This document shows positions 19,057 to 27,798 of a stretch of 64,000 bases of DNA, in pieces. The DNA lies in the NCBI GenBank assembly GCA_965261065.1, contig OZ253444.1:8893807-8957806 (forward strand), read 5' to 3'. Source of the DNA: JAKZVK01 sp965261065. GTDB taxonomy: Bacteria > Acidobacteriota > Terriglobia > Bryobacterales > UBA6623. Numbering within the stretch: position 1 is the first letter of the stretch; the number at the start of each line of letters is the position of its first letter. Both the position numbers and the translations under genes were made by a program. A model generated the notes under the pieces. The model made no database searches, was not told where the DNA came from, and saw only the letters and a program-made list of their open reading frames with translations.

Positions 19057-20688
19057 TCAGATACTCAACTCCTTGACCTGCTGTTTTCGCGATAGCACGA
19101 AGTCGAAGATCAGGCGGGAGACGAAAACGGAGGTGAACAAGTTCGCGATCAGGCCGATAGCCAACGTGACCGCAAAGCCCCGCACCGCCCCGCCGCCGAA
19201 CAGGAACAGGAATCCCGCGGCGATGATCGTCGTCACGTTGGTGTCGATAATCGTCAGGAACGCTTTTCCGAAACCCGCGTTGAGCGAGGCGACCACCCCT
19301 TTGCCGGTGCGCAGCTCCTCGCGGACGCGTTCGAAGATCAGCACGTTGGCGTCGACCGCCATGCCGATCGTGAGAACGATGCCGGCGATGCCCGGCAGCG
19401 TCAGCGCAAAGCCCAGGTAGCTCAGCGTGGCCAGCAGGATGATCAGGTTCAGCAACAACGCCAGCACCGCGTTGACCCCGGCGCCCTTGTAGTAGATCAG
19501 CATGCAGATCACGATCAGCGCCAAGCCGAGCAGCGAGCTACGGACGCCCTGCTGAATCGAATCGGCGCCAAGCGACGCGCCGACGGTGCGCTCTTCGAGA
19601 AACTCCACCGCGGCCGGTAGTGCCCCGGCCCGCAGAACGAGCCCAAGGTCCTGGGCCTCCTGCTGGCCACTGAGGCCCTCGATCACACCCGTGTCGGTGA
19701 TGCGGCCTTGAATCGTGGCAACGTTCTTGATCCGGCCGTCGAGAACCACCGACAGCCGCTTGCCGATATTCGCTCCGGTGAAGCTGCCAAACCGCACGCC
19801 GGCCTCCGGGGAGAGCACGAACTGCACCTCCCAGACCTGCGTCTCGGTGGAGCGCCCCGGGCGGGCATTGCGGAGGTCGCTTCCGGTGATCTCAGGCACG
19901 CTGTTGAGGATGTACCATTGCTCGGCGAGGCTTCCGACCTGGTCGCGGGACGCGTAGGGCAGCAATTCGCTGTTGGGGGGCAAGATGCCGTTGTGGGCAC
20001 CCAGAGCCGCCTGGCTGGAGGGGAAAGGCCCGTCAAGTACTTCTTGAATCTCCAGCAGCGCGGTCATCTGGAGAATCTCCATGACGCGTGCCGGATCCCC
20101 CACGCCGGGCAACTGCACCAGAATCTCGTACTCGGCGTCGGCGCGCCCGTGTTGCTGAATCGTGGGTTCGGTGAGCCCCAGTCCGTTGACTCGGTTCTCG
20201 ATCGTTGCGATGGACTGCGTGACCGTATCCGTCTTGATGCCCGAGAGAGCGAACGGACGCAACCGCAGATCCCAACTCGTGGAGGTCTTCGCGGCCGCGA
20301 TCCACTCGGCGAAGGCGCCGTCAATCATGCCGCGAAAATCACTGGCCCGGTCGGTCGGTATCCCGTCGACCGTGATGACGATGGAATCGGCTTCTGCAAT
20401 CGTTTGCGGGTCGTTACGCTCGACCGCCGCCTGCTGAATCATCATCTCGCGGGAGAGTTGCTGCTTCAGCCGGGCCATGGTACGGTCGGCCTCAGCACGG
20501 ATGGCGTCCTGCACCTGGACCTGCAGAATCAAGTGGACGCCGCCCTTGAGGTCAAGGCCCAAGTTGATGTTCTCTTCGAGATGGGCGTAGACGTCGTCCA
20601 TCGACGATGGCAAGCCGATCACGCCATAGAGGGCCACGAGGGCCACTGAGAGCGCTATCGCGAACCGCTTGAGGAGGTTGCCCTTCAT
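19057..20688 (-). CDS. secD: Protein-export membrane protein SecD
   Basis: 543 aa. An N-terminal helix is followed by NLGLDLKGGVHLILQV, the periplasmic P1 region with ENRVNGLGLTEPTIQQHG, SFTGANIGKRLSVVLDG, and the C-terminal six-helix domain with GMAVDANVLIFERVREELRTG. All are family hallmarks. It partners with SecF, encoded 201 bp downstream, and YajC, encoded 45 bp upstream. Confidence 0.97.
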   Translation of the reverse strand: MKGNLLKRFAIALSVALVALYGVIGLPSSMDDVYAHLEENINLGLDLKGGVHLILQVQVQDAIRAEADRTMARLKQQLSREMMIQQAAVERNDPQTIAEADSIVITVDGIPTDRASDFRGMIDGAFAEWIAAAKTSTSWDLRLRPFALSGIKTDTVTQSIATIENRVNGLGLTEPTIQQHGRADAEYEILVQLPGVGDPARVMEILQMTALLEIQEVLDGPFPSSQAALGAHNGILPPNSELLPYASRDQVGSLAEQWYILNSVPEITGSDLRNARPGRSTETQVWEVQFVLSPEAGVRFGSFTGANIGKRLSVVLDGRIKNVATIQGRITDTGVIEGLSGQQEAQDLGLVLRAGALPAAVEFLEERTVGASLGADSIQQGVRSSLLGLALIVICMLIYYKGAGVNAVLALLLNLIILLATLSYLGFALTLPGIAGIVLTIGMAVDANVLIFERVREELRTGKGVVASLNAGFGKAFLTIIDTNVTTIIAAGFLFLFGGGAVRGFAVTLAIGLIANLFTSVFVSRLIFDFVLSRKQQVKELSI

Positions 20689-20733
20689 ATCGTGAATGGA
20701 GAGAGCCGGGGTGCGCCGCCAGGCCTGTTGATC

Positions 20734-21048
20734 CTAGCCTTTCTTTTCCTCTTCCTGGTTGATCAAGCCCGTCACCGCGCTACGCGAAAACTGCAGTTTG
20801 ACGTTGTCGGGCTTGATGCGCAGGGTAACACTGTTGTCTTCCTCGCCAAGACCTACGATCGTACCTGCCAGTCCGCCGTTGGTCACAACTTGGTCGCCGT
20901 TCTGCAGGTTTCGGAGCATCTCTTCGGTTTTCCTCTGCCTCCGCCGCATGGGCAGAAACAGCACCAGGTAAAAGATCACCACCATCAAGATGAGCGGCGC
21001 GAAAAAGCCGCCCGCCCCAGGCGATGCCTGCAGCAGTATCGCCGGCAT
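20734..21048 (-). CDS. yajC: Preprotein translocase subunit YajC
   Basis: 104 aa from ATG 21048; a GTG at 21069 is also in frame. One membrane helix (FFAPLILMVVIFYLVLFLPM) precedes the conserved RRRQRKTEEMLRNLQNGDQVVTNGGLAGTIVGL. YajC associates with SecDF and the Sec channel. Its position between tgt and secD is the classical arrangement. Confidence 0.96.
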   Translation of the reverse strand: MPAILLQASPGAGGFFAPLILMVVIFYLVLFLPMRRRQRKTEEMLRNLQNGDQVVTNGGLAGTIVGLGEEDNSVTLRIKPDNVKLQFSRSAVTGLINQEEEKKG

Positions 21049-21191
21049 GATCTGAGGTTCGGTGATCACCAGTTCCGCCTAACTCGCTCCTCCCGTCATA
21101 CCCATTCCCGTGCGGCGCCCTGCCCATCAGGGCCTCCGTCGTCAACAATCGCATCGAACCAGGAACGGGAAGGTTGTCCGGGTGAGATTTC

Positions 21192-22346
21192 TCAGTCGCC
21201 GCCCTCTTGACGAGAGCGAATTAGGGACAGACAACCGGGGAGGTCCCCAAGCAATATAGCTTGCCGGATCTGACGCATGGTGTCAAGGTAGGCGAACAGG
21301 TTGTGGAGGGTCGCCAGGGTGGAGTAGAGCATCTCCCGCGCCAGGAACAGGTGCCGCAGATAGGCTCGTGAATAGTTTTGACAGGTGTAACAGGGGCAAG
21401 CCTCGTCAATCGGGCGCGGATCGGCCGCCCAGGCGCGGTTCTTGATGACCAGCCGGCCCTTGGAGGTGAACAGGTAGCCGTTGCGGGCGTTGCGCGTGGG
21501 CAGTACGCAATCCATCATGTCGACCCCGCGGGCGACGTACTCCCCCAACTCGTGAAGCATGCCCACGCCCATGACGTAGCGGGGGCGGCCGCGGGGGAGC
21601 AGGTCTTCGGTGGCCTCGACCATCTCGTAGCTGAGCGAGCGCGGCTCGCCGACCGAGAGCCCTCCGACGGCGTATCCGGGCGCGTCGAGGTCGAGGAGCT
21701 GGCGGGCGCAGTCACGGCGCAGGTCGGGGTACATCGACCCTTGCACGATGGGGAAAAGCAGTTGTTGGGCCGCGGCCGGAGGCTCGCCGGGCGCCGCTTC
21801 GCGCCAGTGCGCGAAGGCTCGGCGGGCCCACCGCAGGGTCCGGCCCATCGACTCCCGCGCGCGTTCGCGGCCGACCGGGTACTCGGTGCACTCGTCGAGC
21901 ACCATCATCACATCGCTACCGAGGGCGCGCTGGACGTCGAGCGTCGACTCGGCGGTGAAAACATGCTCCGAGCCGTCGAGGTGCGAGCGAAAGACAACCC
22001 CGTCGTCGGTCAGCTTTCGCAGCGACGACAGGCTGAACACCTGGAACCCGCCTGAATCGGTCACAATCGGCCGGTCCCAGCTCATGAAGCGGTGCAGCCC
22101 GCCAAGGTCGGCGATGGTCTGATGGCCAGGGCGCAGGTAGAGGTGATAGGTGTTGGCCAGGACGATGGGAGTGTCCAAGTCTTCGGCTAGCGTGCGCTGG
22201 GTCAGGCCCTTGACCGTGGCCTGGGTGCCGACCGGCATGAAAACGGGAGTTTCGACGACCCCGTGTGCCGTGTGAAGCAGCCCCGCCCGGGCACGCGTGT
22301 GGAGACACTCGGCTACGACTTCAAACCGCGGCGGCGGAGTCGTCAC
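21192..22346 (-). CDS. tgt: Queuine tRNA-ribosyltransferase
   Basis: 384 aa. It exchanges guanine 34 for preQ1 or queuine in tRNAs for Asp, Asn, His and Tyr. Visible marks: VGTQATVKGLT, the catalytic DSGGFQVFSL, FPIVQGS, GGLSVGEP, the nucleophile region DMMDCVLPTRNARNG, and the zinc site CPCYTCQNYSRAYLRHL. It heads the tgt-yajC-secDF block. Confidence 0.97.
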   Translation of the reverse strand: MTTPPPRFEVVAECLHTRARAGLLHTAHGVVETPVFMPVGTQATVKGLTQRTLAEDLDTPIVLANTYHLYLRPGHQTIADLGGLHRFMSWDRPIVTDSGGFQVFSLSSLRKLTDDGVVFRSHLDGSEHVFTAESTLDVQRALGSDVMMVLDECTEYPVGRERARESMGRTLRWARRAFAHWREAAPGEPPAAAQQLLFPIVQGSMYPDLRRDCARQLLDLDAPGYAVGGLSVGEPRSLSYEMVEATEDLLPRGRPRYVMGVGMLHELGEYVARGVDMMDCVLPTRNARNGYLFTSKGRLVIKNRAWAADPRPIDEACPCYTCQNYSRAYLRHLFLAREMLYSTLATLHNLFAYLDTMRQIRQAILLGDLPGCLSLIRSRQEGGD

Positions 22347-22424
22347 GATCAGAGTCCCATCCGCGCGGGTGGGGTCAAGATTCTGCCCTGAACGAAACGC
22401 CCCCGGTGCGCGGGTTGCCTGGAA

Positions 22425-23564
22425 CTAGCGGCCATACTTTTCGAGGATGGCCCGCACCGTGTCGATAGGCAGCGCCTCCGCCCGGCGGCCGTCCTTGCCT
22501 TCCATCGAGCTCGCGCGAAACATCGAGTTGTAGACCGCCTCTTCGGTGGCCTCGATAGCGGCCTGAAACAGCGGCGAGAGATCGTCGTCCGGCATGCCGC
22601 GCCTGGGCTCGCGGTTCGTCGAGAAGGCGATGACGAAATCGCCGCTCCCGTGGCCGCCGGACGAGCCGGTACGCGCCAGCCCCAGGGTGGCCCGCCGTGC
22701 GATTCGCTTGAGCTGGCGGGCGTCGGCGGGCGCGTCGGTGGCGACTACCATCATGATCGACCCTTCGGCGACGTCGGCGGATTCGTCCTCATCCCGAGCG
22801 TCCCCATCCCCAGCGCCCTTATCCCCGGCTTCGGCAAAGCGATGCCGGCCAAGTTCCTTGCCCACCGGAACACCGTCGATGGTCAACACTCCGCCGAAGT
22901 TCGATTGCACCAGGACGCCCAGGGTGTAGCCGCCATGATCCGAAGCCAGCCGTCGCGAACTGGTCCCGATCCCGCCCTTGAATCCGAAGGCGATCGTCCC
23001 GGTGCCCGCGCCCACGGCCCCTTCGTCGACCGGGCCGCCGCGGGCGTTCCGCAGCGCGGCCAGAAAGTCCTCGCGCTTGAGGTGCTCGCCCCGTATATCG
23101 TTCAGTCGCCCGTCGTTCGTCTCGCCCACAACCGGATTGACCGAGCGCACACTTTCATTCCCGGGCTGCTGCAAGGTGTGGTGCTTGAGCGCGTCGGCTG
23201 CCGCCCACACGGCCAAGGTGTTCGTTAGCAAGATCGGCGTCTCGATGACTCCCAGCTCCTCGACCTGCGTTGAGCCCACCAGCTTCCCGAAGGCGTTGAA
23301 GACATAGACGGCCGCCGGGACTTTGTCTTGAAACAGATTGCCGTCATGAGGCAGGATCGCCGTCGCCCCGGTGCGCACGCTGTCTCCCTGGATCACAGTG
23401 CGATGCCCCACTTTCACTCCCGCGACATCGGTGATCGCATTGAGGGGCCCAGGCGAAAAGACGCCGGGCTCGATACCGAGTTCTCGGGCTCGGGGCCGCT
23501 GATTCTGGGCCAGCATCGTGGAGCAGAGCAGAAGAAAGGCTAGGATGGTCCGCACTTCAAGCAT
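22425..23564 (-). CDS. P1-family (DmpA-like, S58) aminopeptidase, exported
   Basis: 379 aa from ATG 23564 with a signal sequence (VRTILAFLLLCSTMLAQ). Family features: NAITDVAGVKVGH, VGAGTGTIAFGFKGGIGTSS, YTLGVLVQSNFGG and EGSIMMVVATDAP. In DmpA the protein cuts itself before the Ser of the last motif, giving the nucleophile; here that would be the Gly-Ser of EGS. An acidic low-complexity insert (AGDKGAGDGDARDEDESADV) lies directly before the cut site. Substrates could be D- or beta-amino-acid peptides. It lies upstream of tgt on the same strand. Confidence 0.9.
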   Translation of the reverse strand: MLEVRTILAFLLLCSTMLAQNQRPRARELGIEPGVFSPGPLNAITDVAGVKVGHRTVIQGDSVRTGATAILPHDGNLFQDKVPAAVYVFNAFGKLVGSTQVEELGVIETPILLTNTLAVWAAADALKHHTLQQPGNESVRSVNPVVGETNDGRLNDIRGEHLKREDFLAALRNARGGPVDEGAVGAGTGTIAFGFKGGIGTSSRRLASDHGGYTLGVLVQSNFGGVLTIDGVPVGKELGRHRFAEAGDKGAGDGDARDEDESADVAEGSIMMVVATDAPADARQLKRIARRATLGLARTGSSGGHGSGDFVIAFSTNREPRRGMPDDDLSPLFQAAIEATEEAVYNSMFRASSMEGKDGRRAEALPIDTVRAILEKYGR

Positions 23565-23753
23565 AGGCATTCCAGGGATAGGCACTCCAAGCATCGTAGG
23601 CGACGATCGAAGTCGATGCCAAGGCCCTGACCATCCCCGATTCGGCAGAAAGCCAGGCCGGTCGCCTGCCCGCGCCCCGGTTGGAGGTCTGGATTGTTGG
23701 TCGAAATGTGGCCTACCCTAAGGGAGACGCGCAGCAAGGCGCGCGAGTCATCC

Positions 23754-24803
23754 ATGAAAGCGCTCGTCACGGGATCGGGGGGGGGGGGTTGATCGGCTCC
23801 GAATGCGTACGCCTGCTCTGCGAGCGCGGGTGGGACGTCGTCGGCATCGACAACAACACCAGACAGGCGCTTTTCGGCCAAGGCGGATCCACGGAGCCGG
23901 TCGTAACCTCCCTGCGCTCCTCGCTGCCAGGCTATCGCCACGCGGGGCTCGATATCCGCGATCGACAGGCAGTTCGGGATCTCTTCGAGCAGGAGAAGCC
24001 GGGCTTCGTCATCCACACCGCTGGGCAGCCCTCCCACGATAAGGCCGCCTCGATCCCGTATGAGGATTTCGACATCAATGCCGTCGGGACGCTCAACCTG
24101 CTCGTGGCCGTACGCGATTTCTGCCGCGAGTCGCCGTTCTGCTTCACCAGCACCAACAAAGTGTATGGCGACCGCCCGAATCATCTCGAGTTGGTCGAGA
24201 AGGAGAAGCGCTACGACTACGCCGACGGGCGCGACGGCATTGACGAGAACCTGTCGATCGACCATTGCCTGCACTCGCTGTTCGGGGCCTCGAAGGCCGC
24301 GGCCGACATCCTTTGCCAGGAGTTCGGGCGCTACTTCGACATGCCGGTGGGCGTCTTTCGAGCCGGGTGCCTGACGGGCCCGATGCACGCCGCCATCGAG
24401 TTGCACGGCTACTTGGCCTACATCGTCCACTGCGCCGTCACCGGCAAGCCCTATACGATCTACGGCTACGGGGGAAAGCAGGTCCGCGACCAGCTCCACG
24501 CCCGGCGATGTCGCCACGCTGTTTCTCGAATTTTTCAAGCACCCACGCCAGGGCGAGGTCTTCAATTTGGGTGGCGGACGGGCCAACAGCCTCTCGATTC
24601 TCGAGACCATCGATCTGCTCGACGGTATGGGCTTTACGCTTGACTACCGCTACGACGACGGCCATCGTCTCGGGGACCACATTTGCTACATCTCCGATCT
24701 GTCAAAGACTCGCAAGAGCTTCCCGGCGTGGAAGATCGAGTACGACATCCCAAGGATTGTCAGCGAGATCGTCGAGCAAAACGTCGGGACCTTGAAAGCC
24801 TAG
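23754..24803 (+). pseudogene. CDP-paratose 2-epimerase-like NAD-dependent sugar epimerase, two frameshifts
   Basis: An extended SDR enzyme read in three segments. MKALVTGSG from ATG 23754 is the Rossmann start, but a G12 run at 23777-23788 shifts the frame, and the next segment (LIGSECVRLLCERGWDVVGID) resumes out of phase. At about 24500 an extra C in CACGCCC shifts it back, before DVATLFLEFFKHPRQGEVFNLGGGRANS. Between them TSTNKVYGD, SLFGASKAAAD, RAGCLTGPMHAAIELHG and YGYGGKQVRDQLHA closely match CDP-paratose/tyvelose epimerases. Seven, ten or thirteen Gs would restore the start. It may be decayed, phase-variable, or misassembled. It leads a three-gene sugar cluster. Confidence 0.85.
23777..23788 (+). 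repeat. G12 homopolymer within the Rossmann glycine motif
   Basis: Twelve Gs directly encode the glycine loop of the epimerase. With 12 the ATG frame hits TGA (23790-23792) just after the tract; 10 or 13 would keep it open. It is a candidate slippage site. Confidence 0.9.
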
Positions 24804-24828
24804 TGCGGTTGCGAAAGGGGGAACGCGG

Positions 24829-25603
24829 TTGAAGCTCTCGGTTGTCATTCCAGCCCGAGATGAGGCGGAAGCCGTCGGTTCCACGGTGGAGAGCTTGGCC
24901 GCCACCCTACAGGCGAACTCGGTGCCGTTCGAGATCATCGTTGTCGACGATGGCAGCAGCGACGACACATCCGGCGTCGTCTCCGCGCTGGGGACCCGCA
25001 ACGAAGCGGTCCGACTTGTGACCAACCCCGGCCCGCATGGCTTCGGTCTGGCGGTGCGCCGCGGGCTGATGGAAGCCCAGGGTGATGCGATCGCGGTGGT
25101 GATGGCCGATAGTTCCGACAGTCCCGACGACCTTGTCCGGTGCTACCAAAAACTGATCGAGGGCTACGATTGCGCTTTCGGGTCCCCGGTTCATGAAAGA
25201 CGGCAAGGTGCATGACTACCCGGTCCACAAGCTGTTCATAAACCGCCTCGCCAACTGGTTCGTCATGCTGCTGTTCGGCACCGGATACAACGACACGACC
25301 AACGCCTTCAAGTGCTACCGCCGGGCGGCGATCGATGGCATGCAGCCCCTCATCTCGTCGCACTTCAACCTGACGGTGGAAATGCCTCTCAAGGCCATGA
25401 TCCGCGGTTTCAGCTTCGCCGTCCTGCCCATCTCTTGGACCAACCGGGCCACGGGATTCTCGAAGCTCAAGATCAAGGAGATGGGCAGCCGTTATCTGTT
25501 CATCGTTCTGTACCTATGGCTGGAGAAGCATCTTTCCCGCGGCGACTATCTCCGTAAGCCCCGCACGGCCGCGAAGAAGACCCTCGACCGGCCCAGCGTC
25601 TGA
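24829..25603 (+). pseudogene. Family 2 glycosyltransferase (dolichol-phosphate-mannose-synthase-like), one frameshift
   Basis: TTG at 24829 follows AAGGGGG with good spacing. The N-terminal GT-A half is clear: LSVVIPARDEAEAVGSTVESL, IIVVDDGSSDDTSGV, GPHGFGLAVRRGL and MADSSDSPDD. At about 25184 a four-C run shifts the frame, and the rest (MKDGKVHDYPVHKLFINRLANW, GYNDTTNAFKCYRR, EMPLKAMIRGFS, ISWTNRATGFSKLKI) continues in the next frame to 25603. With three Cs the junction reads CAFGSRFMKDGKV, exactly as expected. It would transfer a sugar to a lipid carrier. The gene directly follows the frameshifted epimerase and precedes an intact SDR gene. Confidence 0.85.
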
Positions 25604-25609
25604 GTCCGC

Positions 25610-26707
25610 ATGTACAAAGCCATCCTTGTGACCGGAGGAGCGGGGTTCGTCGGCTCCCATCTCTCCGTCGCGTTGACCGGGGCGTTCGAAGGCATGCACG
25701 TAATTGCGTTAGACAATTTGAGCCGCGCCGGGTCGGAAACGAATCTTCCTCTGCTCGAGCGCCACGGCGTCGAGTTTGTGCGGGGCGACGTACGCAACGG
25801 TGAAGCTCTTGCCGCGCTTCCCAAGCAGCCGGACCTCATCCTCGACTGCGCGGCGGAGCCTTCGGCCATGGCGGGCTATCCCACGGCGGGCCACCGCGGT
25901 TCCGCGCGGTACGCCGTCGAGACCAATGTCGTGGGCACGTTTCAATGCCTGGAGCTGGCCCGGCAAGCCGGGGCGGATGTGCTGTTTCTCTCCACCAGCC
26001 GCGTTTACCCTTATCGGGTCCTGAACAACCTCGGGTTTGTCGAAGAGGGCCGGCGATTTGCTCTTGCCAAGCAGCAGGACATCGGGGGCGTGTCCGAGCA
26101 CGGCATCGCGGAAGATTTTCCGCTTGACGGTCCGCGATCGATCTACGGCACGACCAAGTTGGTTTCCGAGTACCTGGTTGAGGAGTACGCCGACGCCTAC
26201 GGTTTTCGCTTCGTCATCAACCGCGCCGGGCTCATCGCCGGCCCGCGCCAAATGGCCAAGAGCGACCAGGGGGTGATCGTGCTCTGGCTGGCCGCTCACG
26301 CGCTCGAACAGCCGCTGCGCTATATCGGCTTCGGGAGCGTTGGCAAACAGGTGCGCGACGTCTTGCACATCGACGACATGTGTGATCTCGTTATCGACCA
26401 AATTCGCCACTTCGCCGACTACCAGGGCAAACGTTTCAACGTCGGGGGAGGGCTACCGCATAGCGCCTCGTTGCGCGAGCTGACGGATCTGTGCCGGGAG
26501 GTGACGGGCCGCAAGATTCCCATCTCGCCCGACCCGGAAACGCGTCCCGCCGACGTCAGGATCTACGTTACCGACCATCGGCGCGTGAGCGACGTGCGGG
26601 GCTGGCAGCCCACCCGAGACGTCCGCGCGGCGCTCGAAGACATCCACCGCTGGCTCGAAGACGCCAACGAGGAAGTCCGCTCGATTCTCCTCGGCGGCAT
26701 GGCCTAG
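25610..26707 (+). CDS. NAD-dependent epimerase/dehydratase (extended SDR)
   Basis: 365 aa. Rossmann start ILVTGGAGFVGSHLSVAL, ALDNLSRAG for the NAD ribose, the active-site YGTTKLVSEYLVEEY (Tyr-x-x-x-Lys), and RDVLHIDDMCDLVIDQI. Similar to NDP-sugar epimerases such as CDP-paratose or GDP-mannose types. It is intact, 6 bp after the glycosyltransferase, so the cluster probably makes a special sugar for a lipid carrier or surface glycan. Confidence 0.88.
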   Translation: MYKAILVTGGAGFVGSHLSVALTGAFEGMHVIALDNLSRAGSETNLPLLERHGVEFVRGDVRNGEALAALPKQPDLILDCAAEPSAMAGYPTAGHRGSARYAVETNVVGTFQCLELARQAGADVLFLSTSRVYPYRVLNNLGFVEEGRRFALAKQQDIGGVSEHGIAEDFPLDGPRSIYGTTKLVSEYLVEEYADAYGFRFVINRAGLIAGPRQMAKSDQGVIVLWLAAHALEQPLRYIGFGSVGKQVRDVLHIDDMCDLVIDQIRHFADYQGKRFNVGGGLPHSASLRELTDLCREVTGRKIPISPDPETRPADVRIYVTDHRRVSDVRGWQPTRDVRAALEDIHRWLEDANEEVRSILLGGMA

Positions 26708-26710
26708 CCC

Positions 26711-26797
26711 GGAATTCTAACCACGTGGCGAGGCGAAGTGCGTGAGAAGTCCTGACGGCCTGATTGCGTGCTTCGACCGTCAGGTGGTTAGAATTCC
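26711..26797. repeat. Nested inverted repeat between the SDR gene and cutA
   Basis: A 14-bp perfect outer stem (26711-26724 with 26784-26797, containing GAATTC) encloses a second 7-bp stem CTGACGG/CCGTCAG (26752-26758 with 26777-26783). There is no T-tract. It may be a REP-like hairpin element rather than a terminator. Confidence 0.7.
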
Positions 26798-26842
26798 CGG
26801 CTGGGCAGGCCACGCGCCAGTACCGTACCCTAGAAGGCGTCC

Positions 26843-27190
26843 ATGACCGACAAAGTGATCGTCCTTTCCACCTGTGGCAACGTCACCGAAGCCGAAAAGC
26901 TGGCTCGGCACCTGATTGACCATCGGCTGGCCGCCTGTGTCAACGTCGTTCCCGGGCTGCTCTCCTACTACCGTTGGCAAGGCCAAGTCGAGAACGATAC
27001 CGAGTTGCTGTTGCTGATCAAGACCGCGCGGGGCTTGGTGGGGGAGGTCCAATCCGTCCTCCAGAAGCTCCACAGCTACGAGCTGCCGGAACTGGTCGTG
27101 ATTCCCATCGTGGACGGCTCGCGAGACTACCTCGACTGGCTGGAGGGCGAGCTGGTGCAAGAGGAACACGAGGAAGAGCAGGAAACCTAG
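26843..27190 (+). CDS. cutA: Divalent-cation tolerance protein CutA
   Basis: 115 aa. The small trimeric ferredoxin-like CutA1 fold is recognised by VLSTCGNVTEAEKLARHLIDHRLAACVNVVPGLLSYYRW, ELLLLIKTARGLV and HSYELPELVVIPI. It is linked to copper and metal tolerance in Escherichia coli, though its biochemical role is unclear. It has a Glu-rich tail. It precedes the tat genes. Confidence 0.93.
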   Translation: MTDKVIVLSTCGNVTEAEKLARHLIDHRLAACVNVVPGLLSYYRWQGQVENDTELLLLIKTARGLVGEVQSVLQKLHSYELPELVVIPIVDGSRDYLDWLEGELVQEEHEEEQET

Positions 27191-27233
27191 TCGGCACAAG
27201 AGGCCCCACGCGGCAGCGCGTCGAGATCGTCTG

Positions 27234-27263
27234 TTGACTCCCTCTCAGACCCGCCGCTATCAT
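27234..27263 (+). promoter_or_regulatory. Sigma-70-type promoter for tatA
   Basis: TTGACT (27234-27239) and TATCAT (27258-27263) are separated by 18 bp and lie about 36 bp before the tatA start. Confidence 0.6.
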
Positions 27264-27298
27264 CAAGTGGGCGCTTCCCGCACTTCGGAAGACAATTC

Positions 27299-27787
27299 AT
27301 GGGACCCCTTGGCATTCCAGAACTGATTTTCATCTTCGTGATCGCACTGCTCGTGTTCGGTCCGAAGAAACTACCCGAGCTGGGCCGGACCTTCGGCAAG
27401 GGTATGGCGGAGTTCCGCCGAGCCTCCAATGAACTGCGCTCGACCTTCCAGACCGAGATGGACAACATCGAACGCGAAAACACGGAGGTCAAGGAAGTCA
27501 CCAAGGAAATCAGTTCCGAAGTAAACAAGCAACTCAGCACGAACTACGACGACAGCGAGGACGACTACTACTCCGAGTACGACGACACGCCGTACGACGC
27601 CGGCGACTCGGCGGACGACTCTTCCACGTCCTCCTCTACTTCCTCAGCACCGAAGACCGAAACCGCCTCCAGCACTGGCGAGTCGAACGGTAGTACTGCC
27701 GCGGTGACGACCGCGGCGGCGGTTGACACGGCCAAACCCGCTCAATCGAGCGCCGGCGCCGACCCCTCGGAAGTCAAAGCCGGCTAG
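27299..27787 (+). CDS. tatA: Twin-arginine translocase TatA/TatB-family subunit with acidic Tyr/Asp-rich tail
   Basis: 162 aa. The short N-terminal helix and hinge (IPELIFIFVIALLVFGPKKLPELGRTFGKGMAEFRRA) are typical of TatA/TatB; the FGPKKLPELGR hinge favours TatA. The C-terminal half is disordered and acidic with clustered tyrosines (DDSEDDYYSEYDDTPYD), then Ser/Thr/Ala. It oligomerises with TatC to move folded proteins, such as the twin-Arg reductase at 45916, across the inner membrane. tatC follows by 11 bp. Confidence 0.93.
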   Translation: MGPLGIPELIFIFVIALLVFGPKKLPELGRTFGKGMAEFRRASNELRSTFQTEMDNIERENTEVKEVTKEISSEVNKQLSTNYDDSEDDYYSEYDDTPYDAGDSADDSSTSSSTSSAPKTETASSTGESNGSTAAVTTAAAVDTAKPAQSSAGADPSEVKAG

Positions 27788-27798
27788 TACGAGATTAA

